Below are positions 1 through 5,251 of a stretch of 5,251 nucleotides of DNA, in pieces. A program made the translations under genes and the position numbers. This DNA is from Bacteroidales bacterium (GTDB taxonomy: Bacteria; Bacteroidota; Bacteroidia; Bacteroidales; FEN-979), in the NCBI GenBank assembly GCA_016926765.1, contig JAFGNY010000192.1, positions 1 to 5,251 of the forward strand, in the 5' to 3' direction. Positions within the stretch are counted from its first letter, which is position 1; each line of letters starts with the position of its first letter. The notes beneath the pieces were generated by a model. That model saw nothing but the letters and a program-made list of their open reading frames with translations. It was not told the origin of the DNA and searched no databases.

Positions 1-498
1 CAGATTGATGAGAACACAGAAGAGGCGAAGGATTCCATTATCAGGCTATCCAAAATGATGCGACATCTGTTGTACGATTCGGAAAGTGATAAGATCCCCT
101 TGCAGAAAGAGCTCGATTTTATCAAAAACTACGTGGACCTGATGAAACTTCGGTATTCGGAGAAGGTGTTGATAAACCTTGAGGTACCGGAGGTTATTTC
201 CGAGAAAACCATTCCTCCGCTCTTATTCACGTCATTTGTGGAGAATGCTTTCCGGCATGGCGTGAGTTACCGCCGGGAATCCACGATTGATATCCGGTTC
301 TTCCTGGCACCGGACAGACTGCTGTTCCGGATCTCCAACAGCATTCCCGAAACGCCATCCGGCGAGGAATCCCCGGGTGGTATTGGCATCGAAAACGCCC
401 GCCGCCGGTTGGATCTGATCTTTGGAACAGAGTATCAGCTTGACATCCGCGAGACATCTGAAACATTTGACGTACATTTATCCATCCCGTTATGCTGA
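1..498 (+). CDS. LytS/YehU-type sensor histidine kinase, C-terminal part (5' end outside window)
   Basis: This frame is open from base 1 to a TGA at 496-498 (165 codons visible), so the gene starts upstream. What remains is the end of the His_kinase domain (PF06580 type) and a HATPase_c domain. Residues 33-52 (around IPLQKELDFIKNYVDLMKLR) match the helical stretch that follows the phospho-His box in this family. The N-box is FVENAFRHG (N82), and the glycine box PGGIGIENARRRL lies at 125-137. The phospho-accepting histidine and any sensor or membrane part lie left of the window. The protein should autophosphorylate and pass phosphate to the LytTR regulator encoded next, whose start codon overlaps this stop by 7 bases, implying translational coupling. 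The signal cannot be told from this part. An ATG at 55 is internal to the domain and is not the start. Confidence 0.93.
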   Translation, partial: QIDENTEEAKDSIIRLSKMMRHLLYDSESDKIPLQKELDFIKNYVDLMKLRYSEKVLINLEVPEVISEKTIPPLLFTSFVENAFRHGVSYRRESTIDIRFFLAPDRLLFRISNSIPETPSGEESPGGIGIENARRRLDLIFGTEYQLDIRETSETFDVHLSIPLC

Positions 499-1208
499 AA
501 TGTATTGCGATCGATGATGAACCCCTGGCCCTGAAGCAGATCGTCAGGTACATTGACCAAACCGGCTTTTTGGAGTTGTCTGGACAATTTGATAATGCCT
601 TGGATGCCATCAGTTTCTTGCATCAAAACGAAGTGGATTTGATGTTTGTGGATATCCAGATGCCCGATCTGAGCGGCATGGATTTCGTCAAGTCACTTCA
701 CCAGCCACCTTTGGTGATATTTACAACCGCTTACAGTGAATATGCCTTTGAAGGGTTTCGGGTAGATGCCGTTGACTTTTTGCTTAAGCCCATTGCCTTT
801 CCCGACTTTTTACAAGCTGCCGAAAAAGCAGCCGAGCGATTCCGGATGCTGGCCGGAACTCCCCACGCTGTTCAAAAAAATGATCAGTTTCTGTTCCTTA
901 AGTCAGAGTATAAGCTGCTGAGAATCAATTTTAAAAGTATTAAATATATCGAGTCCATGCGGGAGTACATCCGGATTCACCTCGATAACGAACCTCCAAT
1001 AATGACCCTGATGAGCCTGAAAAAAATCGAAGAGTTCCTCCCCGCGAAAAAGTTTATGAGGGTTCATCGCTCGTACATTGTGAATACCGATAAGATCATG
1101 ACGGTGGAACGCAATCGGATCGTATTTGATGGCAAAACCTATATTCCGGTCAGCGAGCAGTACCGTGTAGCGTTTCAGCAATACCTGAACAATAATTTTT
1201 TACCCTGA
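492..1208 (+). CDS. LytTR-family response regulator
   Basis: This is a complete 238-residue DNA-binding response regulator. The receiver domain covers about residues 1-115. Its acidic pair is D8/D9, the likely phospho-acceptor is D54 (FVDIQMPDLSG), the switch Thr is T79 and the conserved Lys is K99 (LLKP). A LytTR DNA-binding domain follows at about 130-236, with the typical FLFLKSEYKLLRI, IKYIESMREYIRIH and FMRVHRSYIVN blocks. The length is normal for the AgrA/LytR/AlgR class. The start ATG at 492 lies inside the last codons of the upstream kinase (ATGCTGA overlap) with no independent Shine-Dalgarno, so it is probably translated by coupling and works as that kinase's partner. LytTR proteins bind direct repeats upstream of their targets, but no obvious target site is visible here. 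A strong terminator follows about 40 bases after the stop. Confidence 0.95.
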   Translation: MLKCIAIDDEPLALKQIVRYIDQTGFLELSGQFDNALDAISFLHQNEVDLMFVDIQMPDLSGMDFVKSLHQPPLVIFTTAYSEYAFEGFRVDAVDFLLKPIAFPDFLQAAEKAAERFRMLAGTPHAVQKNDQFLFLKSEYKLLRINFKSIKYIESMREYIRIHLDNEPPIMTLMSLKKIEEFLPAKKFMRVHRSYIVNTDKIMTVERNRIVFDGKTYIPVSEQYRVAFQQYLNNNFLP

Positions 1209-1251
1209 TGACTGACCATTGAACATGGAAATCAGGAGGAAACAGGCATGA

Positions 1252-1283
1252 AAAAACGCTGCCGGAGGATTGGCAGCGTTTTT
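1252..1283. terminator. Bidirectional rho-independent terminator between convergent genes
   Basis: A perfect 12-bp stem is formed by AAAAACGCTGCC (1252-1263) and GGCAGCGTTTTT (1272-1283) around an 8-base loop. The G+C-rich core is 7 bp, flanked by an A-run on the left and a T-run on the right. Read on the plus strand it ends the LytTR regulator transcript, about 45 bases after its stop. Read on the minus strand it ends the nitric oxide reductase transcript, about 22 bases after its stop. The symmetric A/T flanks make it usable in both directions. Confidence 0.87.
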
Positions 1284-1304
1284 GTCTATTTATGGGATGA
1301 ACGG

Positions 1305-3146
1305 TTATCCCCGTATCTTTTTGGCCAGATAGGTTTTTTGAACCAGGTCATAGAGAATGATGAGGCCGCCGATGATCATCAATGCATCCGGAACAGTCCG
1401 GGCCCACATCCAGCCTTTCAAAGGCTCTATGGCACTCCGTAGTCGCGCATAGAAATACCCCATGTCGTGTGCAATCTGCGATTGCTCCATGCCAATCACA
1501 TAGGTTGGAATGGTGAACAACAGGGCGCCGATGGTCAAAAACCAGAAGCCATACCGGCTCAGTTTCTCGTTCCACTCCAGTCCTTTGGCCAGGGAGTTGG
1601 TACGGGAAGCCATGTAGATGAACGCCAGGGAGATATAACCGAAAGCCCCCAGCAAAGCCACGTGTCCGTGAGGCATGATCAGGTAAGTTCCGTGCGAATA
1701 GTAGCTGATGGTGGGTGTGTTGATGAGCATCCCGAAGAAACCGGCCCCGATCCAGTTCAGGATGGCCGAACCGGCGATCCACATAAAGGGAATGGCAAAC
1801 TCGTTTTTCTTTCCTTCCCGTTTCTGTTCGCGGTAATTTTTCATGGCTTCCACGATCATCAGGGCTAGCGGCAACGGTTCCAGCGCCGAGAAGATCCCTC
1901 CGATGGCGATCCAGTATTCATCCAGCCCCTGCCACCAGTAATGATGACCTACACCAAGCGTCCCGCTCATCATGATGAGCAACAACTCGAACAGCATGGT
2001 CCGGATGGCAATTTTCTGAGAGATTAATCCAAGGGAGACGGTAAAGAAGGCGATGACACCAGCGGCAAATAGCTCAAATGTCAATTCTACCCAGAGGTGG
2101 ATGACCCACCAACGATAATAATCGTCCACCGTATAGTTGGGCATGATCTTGTGTATAGGCATCATTCCGGCGATATAGAGGGTGGCGATGGCAAAGGCCG
2201 ACCAGATGATCGTGCTCACAATCGGGTTGTTGGTGGAGGCCTTCCGGATCAGTGAAATGATCAGCAGGAACCAGAACACCAGTCCGACCACCAGTCCAAT
2301 GTCCCAAAAACGGCCCAGGTTGATCAGCTCACGCCCTTCATTTCCCAGCCAGAACCAGGTCTCCCGCAGTTGTCCGGTTGCGCCCATATACAGTCCGATG
2401 ATGCTTCCGACCGCAACGATTACCAATGCAAACCAAAGAACATCAACCAACCATGGATATTTATGATCCTTGTTGGCAATCCACGGGGCGATGAGCAAGC
2501 CGCCCACCAGCCAGCCAACCGCAACCCATAGGATAGCAATCTGGGTATGCATGGAACGTAGCACATTGAACGGCAACAAATCCTGCGAGATCAGAAAATC
2601 CTTGGTCGGTTCGGTGTAGAGGTGGGCAAGGTATCCGCCGATGACAAGTTGAACGACGAATAGGGCGGCTACTATCGGGATATATTTCAGCAGTTTTTGC
2701 TGGGAGCGGAATAGGCTGGTTATTTTAATAGCCGGGTCCAGTTTTTCGCCCGGATCTTTTTTGAAGAGATATTCATAAGCCAAAAAGATCACCACAATGG
2801 TCAAGGTCCAGAGGATCAGGAATTCCCAGAGAGATATTTTGTGGGAATTGAAATTGGTCGTTTGGTCCAGGAGAGGTTCCGGCGGCCAGTTGTTCGACCA
2901 GGTCCGTTCGGTGCCCGGACGAACAGACGAGGCTACTAACTGGGACCAATCCACAAATGCCGCAATATACCGGGCCTCATCTTCCGTGATGATTCCACCC
3001 GTGAAAGCTCTCTCCGGATCGCCGTTCACCAGCAGGTTGACCAGGTATTTCACATTGGCATGATAGGCCGCTGCGGAGGCATCAGTGTAAACTGTTCTCT
3101 TTTCCAGCAATTGGGTCTGTTTTTTGACATCCTGAAAAAAAGTCAA
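1305..3146 (-). CDS. norB: Nitric oxide reductase large subunit, qNOR-like, lacking the expected N-terminal helix
   Basis: This is a heme-copper superfamily membrane enzyme that reduces NO to N2O. Numbering is from the in-frame ATG at 3233; subtract 29 for the TTG at 3146. Before the first helix there is a hydrophilic segment with RPG and NNWPPEPLL (105-122), as in the fused NorC-like part of qNOR. No CxxCH is present, so quinol rather than cytochrome c is the likely donor. Expected ligands are present: H229 (low-spin heme), H379 with E383/E387 (HLWVELTFE), H430/H431 (FeB), E452 (SALEPLP), and H522/H524 (PHGH). About 13 helices can be drawn, against 14 in qNOR; the first helix and the start of the periplasmic domain (roughly 90-120 residues) are missing. 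TTG 3146 is preferred because it overlaps the upstream stop as TTGA; ATG 3233 would run 91 bases into the regulator gene. The call is firm, the start is not. Confidence 0.92.
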   Translation of the reverse strand: MTFFQDVKKQTQLLEKRTVYTDASAAAYHANVKYLVNLLVNGDPERAFTGGIITEDEARYIAAFVDWSQLVASSVRPGTERTWSNNWPPEPLLDQTTNFNSHKISLWEFLILWTLTIVVIFLAYEYLFKKDPGEKLDPAIKITSLFRSQQKLLKYIPIVAALFVVQLVIGGYLAHLYTEPTKDFLISQDLLPFNVLRSMHTQIAILWVAVGWLVGGLLIAPWIANKDHKYPWLVDVLWFALVIVAVGSIIGLYMGATGQLRETWFWLGNEGRELINLGRFWDIGLVVGLVFWFLLIISLIRKASTNNPIVSTIIWSAFAIATLYIAGMMPIHKIMPNYTVDDYYRWWVIHLWVELTFELFAAGVIAFFTVSLGLISQKIAIRTMLFELLLIMMSGTLGVGHHYWWQGLDEYWIAIGGIFSALEPLPLALMIVEAMKNYREQKREGKKNEFAIPFMWIAGSAILNWIGAGFFGMLINTPTISYYSHGTYLIMPHGHVALLGAFGYISLAFIYMASRTNSLAKGLEWNEKLSRYGFWFLTIGALLFTIPTYVIGMEQSQIAHDMGYFYARLRSAIEPLKGWMWARTVPDALMIIGGLIILYDLVQKTYLAKKIRG

Positions 3147-3523
3147 TAACGCAGAATCTGAGGATTTTTTACCACATCCCGAATGGAGGTGGTCTGCAGA
3201 AAGGCAACAAGTTCGGTCCGAACCGGAGCCCACCGGCTATGCAGGGTACAGGGATGGTCGTCCGAACAGGTAGGGAATCCCAGCACACACCCTGTGTATT
3301 TCTCCACGTCATCCACACACATGACAATGGCGAAAAGCGAAATCTCGTCGGGTTTCTGCATCAATTTGAACCCCCCATGTTTACCCTGAACCGACTGGAT
3401 GAGTCCGGAATTGCTCAGGGTGGTCAGGATCCTGCGCAGGTATTTGTCCGAAATCTTCAGATCATGCACCAGTCTTGATGCCGGGTACAACGGTTCATTT
3501 TTCAGGACCATGCAACTGATCAT
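3143..3523 (-). CDS. Rrf2-family (NsrR-like) Fe-S transcriptional regulator
   Basis: This 126-residue protein has the Rrf2 winged helix-turn-helix at about residues 11-55 (DLKISDKYLRRILTTLSNSG, then SVQGKHGGFKL). A cysteine cluster follows: C79, C86 and C92 (CX6CX5C), then LHSRW. Rrf2 members with three such cysteines (NsrR, IscR) hold an Fe-S cluster, and NsrR releases DNA when NO attacks it. The nitric oxide reductase gene directly downstream in the same operon makes an NO-responsive repressor the best guess; IscR-like or redox sensing cannot be excluded. The protein is a little short: family members usually have about 10-15 more residues forming the first helix. The codons upstream of the ATG read LSRIR and look homologous to that helix. 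However, no ATG, GTG or TTG occurs between them and the in-frame stop at 3563-3565. The C-terminus (DVVKNPQILRY) looks complete. Confidence 0.9.
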   Translation of the reverse strand: MISCMVLKNEPLYPASRLVHDLKISDKYLRRILTTLSNSGLIQSVQGKHGGFKLMQKPDEISLFAIVMCVDDVEKYTGCVLGFPTCSDDHPCTLHSRWAPVRTELVAFLQTTSIRDVVKNPQILRY

Positions 3524-3629
3524 CCGGATGCGGGATAACGGAAAGCAGCCACAGGTAGTTCGTCAGAAAATGGGTTTCCGGTTAGGGAGCACATTTCCTG
3601 AATTGCCGTTCCATGATGGGAGAGAGATC

Positions 3630-3645
3630 CATCACCCCGGTGATG
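3630..3645. repeat. Inverted repeat CATCACC-CC-GGTGATG in the regulator leader
   Basis: Two perfect 7-base arms, CATCACC (3630-3636) and GGTGATG (3639-3645), are separated by two bases. The repeat lies about 107 bases upstream of the Rrf2-family start codon. It could be an operator half-site pair or a small hairpin in the leader mRNA. No matching copy is seen elsewhere in the window, and its role is unknown. Confidence 0.35.
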
Positions 3646-3727
3646 CTGCCATTTTTACCCAGGTAGGGTAACATCAGCGCGGTATTCTGGCTGGTTCAAC
3701 GTGGCAATTTTCAAAAGAGTCAATTAA

Positions 3728-3739
3728 TTTTCCGGAAAA
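3728..3739. promoter_or_regulatory. Perfect 12-base palindrome TTTTCCGGAAAA, candidate operator
   Basis: TTTTCCGGAAAA is a perfect palindrome in the A+T-rich divergent region between the Rrf2-family regulator and the heme kinase. It would lie a little downstream of the putative leftward promoter, where a repressor would block transcription. An Rrf2 dimer is the natural candidate by position. The sequence does not match the classical NsrR half-site as I know it, so this assignment is only inference. Confidence 0.35.
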
Positions 3740-3759
3740 AAAGGGAATAACTAAGAAAA

Positions 3760-3767
3760 TATCTTTA
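3760..3767 (+). promoter_or_regulatory. Weak -7-like element for the heme histidine kinase
   Basis: TATCTTTA matches the Bacteroidota TAnnTTTG element except in the last base and lies 26 bases before the kinase ATG. No TTTG or TTG is present at the expected -33 distance, so support is weak. It overlaps the leftward -7 candidate by two bases (3760-3761), which would make the two promoters compete. Confidence 0.22.
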
Positions 3768-3768
3768 T

Positions 3769-3779
3769 ACCTTTAAGGT
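3769..3779. promoter_or_regulatory. Inverted repeat ACCTT-T-AAGGT, candidate operator
   Basis: Perfect 5-base arms flank one central base. The site lies inside the spacer of the putative leftward promoter and just downstream of the rightward -7-like element. One bound regulator could therefore affect both the Rrf2-NOR operon and the heme kinase. The short arms mean a chance origin is possible. Confidence 0.3.
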
Positions 3780-3793
3780 CAAATTCCTGAAAG

Positions 3794-5251
3794 ATGAAAT
3801 TCCGATCATCGACAACCAGGGTATTTCTTGTCCTGGCAGTTTTCTGGACGGCTATGATCCTGGTTGTTGCATGGTTCAACCACAGACAGATTGCAAAAAC
3901 TGCTTGGATAATAGCGGTAAACAACGCCAGAGATACGTATAATCGCGATCTGGTATACCGCCGCTGGGCTACCCTGCAAGGCGGTGTTTACGTTCCGGTT
4001 TCCGGTTATACCCCCCCAAATCCATACCTGAGCCATATTCCTGAACGGGATATTACCACGAATGGAGGCAAGGAACTGACGTTGGTTAACCCGGCCTATA
4101 TGACACGTCAGGTGCAGGAGCTGGGGGCCAGACAATATGGGTTGAAAGGCCATATCACCAGCCTCAGGCCAATCCGGCCGGCCAACATCCCGGATGACTG
4201 GGAAAGGAAGGCATTGCAAACCTTTGAAGATTCCGGGGTGGAGGAGATCGTTTCGATTGCCAATATCGATGGAATGCAGTTCCTGCGATTGATGCACCCG
4301 ATGATAACCGAGCCCGGATGTTTGAAATGTCATGCCGTGCAAGGATACCGGGAGGGGGATATCCGGGGAGGGATCAGCGTTTCGGTGCCATGGAAGCCCA
4401 TCGAGGAGGGGATTACCGCCCAGCGCTCTGTTCTTATTCTGGCCTATGGCATGATCTGGCTGATCGGACTGGGTGGGATCGGTTACAGCGGTTCTTCGAT
4501 CCGCTCCCTGATACGGAAGAGAGAGCGTGCGGAACAGGATCTGGTGATACAGAATGAAGAATTGAGGGTAGCTAACCGCGAAAAGGATAATCTGATGTCG
4601 GTTATCTCACACGATCTTCGCAGTCCGTTCAATGCTATTTTGGGGATCACCGGCATTCTGTCCCGGGATGCCACGAAGATGGAGCCTCAGGATGTTCAGA
4701 AGATGGTCGATGCATTGCAAAGATCATCCATCAACGTTTACCGCTTACTTCAGAATTTGCTGGAATGGGCGCAGATCCAGCGGGGCCTTTCCGTGTGCAA
4801 ACCGGATTATTTTTTACTGAAGCCATTGATTGAAAGCACTATAGAGATGATATCGGATATGGCTGGTCAAAAGCAGATTCATATTCATCCTGACATTCCC
4901 AACGAGCTGGATATCTATGCTGATGAGCAAATGCTCAGTTCCATTCTCCGCAATCTGCTCGTCAATGCGATCAAATTCACCCCTGCCGGTGGAGAAGTAC
5001 ACATTTCAGCTAAAAAAACTGACAGGAATGGGATTCAGCTAATTGTTCGTGACAACGGAATCGGAATGAATCCCATCATCCGTGAACATATTTTTTCCTT
5101 TTCGAAAATACAGAACAGAACCGGAACTTCTGGTGAACCCAGTTCGGGGCTTGGGTTGGTTATCGTAAAGGAATTTGTCGACAAACACAACGGATTGATC
5201 CGTGTGGAAAGCGAAGAAGCGAAAGGAACCTCCTTTATCCTGACTTTTCCC
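3794..5251 (+). CDS. Membrane sensor histidine kinase with periplasmic c-type heme DUF3365 domain (3' end outside window)
   Basis: The frame is open from ATG 3794 to the right edge (486 codons, no stop), so only the extreme C-terminus, or a further domain, is missing. A first membrane helix (about 10-28) and a second (about 212-232) enclose a periplasmic DUF3365/Tll0287-like domain at about 40-205. Family marks there are RRWATLQGGVYVP, NPAYMTRQV, HITSLRPIRP and CLKCHAVQGY, with C176, C179 and H180 forming a CxxCH covalent heme c motif. A short coiled linker follows. HisKA has its phospho-acceptor at H273 (ISHDLRSPFN). HATPase_c shows NLLVNAIKF (N387, N391), DNGIGM (420-425) and SSGLGLVIV (450-458). 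The protein probably senses a gas ligand or redox state at the heme in the periplasm. It is divergent from the Rrf2-NOR operon, which suggests NO or nitrogen-oxide respiration as context. No partner regulator is visible in the window. Confidence 0.94.
   Translation, partial: MKFRSSTTRVFLVLAVFWTAMILVVAWFNHRQIAKTAWIIAVNNARDTYNRDLVYRRWATLQGGVYVPVSGYTPPNPYLSHIPERDITTNGGKELTLVNPAYMTRQVQELGARQYGLKGHITSLRPIRPANIPDDWERKALQTFEDSGVEEIVSIANIDGMQFLRLMHPMITEPGCLKCHAVQGYREGDIRGGISVSVPWKPIEEGITAQRSVLILAYGMIWLIGLGGIGYSGSSIRSLIRKRERAEQDLVIQNEELRVANREKDNLMSVISHDLRSPFNAILGITGILSRDATKMEPQDVQKMVDALQRSSINVYRLLQNLLEWAQIQRGLSVCKPDYFLLKPLIESTIEMISDMAGQKQIHIHPDIPNELDIYADEQMLSSILRNLLVNAIKFTPAGGEVHISAKKTDRNGIQLIVRDNGIGMNPIIREHIFSFSKIQNRTGTSGEPSSGLGLVIVKEFVDKHNGLIRVESEEAKGTSFILTFP

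Larger units (their letters stand above)
3754..3783 (-). promoter_or_regulatory. Candidate Bacteroidota-type promoter for the Rrf2-NOR operon
   Basis: On the minus strand, TTTG (3783-3780) is followed after 18 bases by TATTTTCT (3761-3754). This resembles the Bacteroidota -33 TTTG and -7 TAnnTTTG elements, with a mismatch in the last two -7 positions and a spacer near the usual length. Transcription would begin around 3747 and leave a leader of about 220 bases before the regulator start. The inverted repeat at 3769-3779 sits in its spacer. Confidence 0.3.

Noticed and set aside
1248..1442. A 64-codon plus-strand ORF with a good Shine-Dalgarno-like AGGAGGA before its ATG
   Set aside because: It starts inside the terminator hairpin and runs antisense through the conserved C-terminus of the reductase. 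Its composition looks like a shadow and no family is recognisable.
1348..1782. Alternative-frame minus-strand ORF of 144 codons (and similar shadows at 1467-1868 and 2074-2466)
   Set aside because: All overlap the clearly conserved reductase frame, have no recognisable domains and are histidine/arginine-rich shadow translations.
2880..3146. Possible separate NorC (cytochrome c subunit) at the start of the reductase
   Set aside because: No CxxCH motif is present in this stretch, and it is in one continuous frame with the catalytic domain, as in quinol-dependent enzymes.
3147..3233. N-terminal extension of the reductase to ATG 3233
   Set aside because: It overlaps the conserved C-terminal part of the Rrf2-family regulator by 91 bases in another frame. 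Its residues (MGSGSDRTCCLSADH...) resemble neither a signal peptide, a membrane helix nor qNOR.
3650..3710. Minus-strand AGCCAGAATACC resembling the 3' end of a cobalamin riboswitch
   Set aside because: The conserved core and B12-box elements expected just upstream on that strand are absent, and the downstream genes have no B12 link.
3806..4342. A 178-codon minus-strand ORF
   Set aside because: It lies wholly antisense to the DUF3365 sensor domain of the kinase, whose motifs are unmistakable on the plus strand.

Overview
The window looks like a piece of a Bacteroidota chromosome. The LytS-type kinase plus LytTR regulator pair is of the style common in that phylum, start codons mostly lack clear Shine-Dalgarno sequences, and the promoter-like motifs resemble the Bacteroidota TTTG / TAnnTTTG pattern. 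This placement is an inference from gene style, not from a marker gene. No mobile element, CRISPR array, tRNA or rRNA is visible.

Layout from left to right. (1) Bases 1-1208, plus strand: the C-terminal part of a LytS/YehU-type sensor kinase, followed with a 7-base overlap by its LytTR response regulator. (2) Bases 1209-1304: a short convergent gap holding a strong hairpin that can terminate transcription from both sides. (3) Bases 1305-3523, minus strand: an Rrf2-family, NsrR-like regulator with three conserved cysteines, followed with a 4-base TTGA stop/start overlap by a large nitric oxide reductase subunit of the quinol-dependent (qNOR-like) type. (4) Bases 3524-3793: a divergent intergenic region with three short inverted repeats and promoter-like motifs. 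(5) Bases 3794 to the right edge, plus strand: a membrane histidine kinase with a periplasmic DUF3365 domain carrying a c-type heme motif (CLKCH). It is open at the right edge.

The centre of the window reads as a nitric oxide module. A probable Fe-S cluster Rrf2 repressor would sense NO and control the reductase that turns NO into N2O. A heme-sensing kinase is divergently transcribed from the same intergenic region and may add a second gas or redox input. The flanking LytS/LytTR pair may be unrelated, because it is separated by the bidirectional terminator.

The most notable oddity is the reductase N-terminus. The reading frame lacks the first transmembrane helix and the first part of the periplasmic domain expected of a qNOR, and it abuts the regulator gene directly. 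All visible heme and FeB ligands are intact. This is a deletion, an assembly error, or a variant short qNOR.
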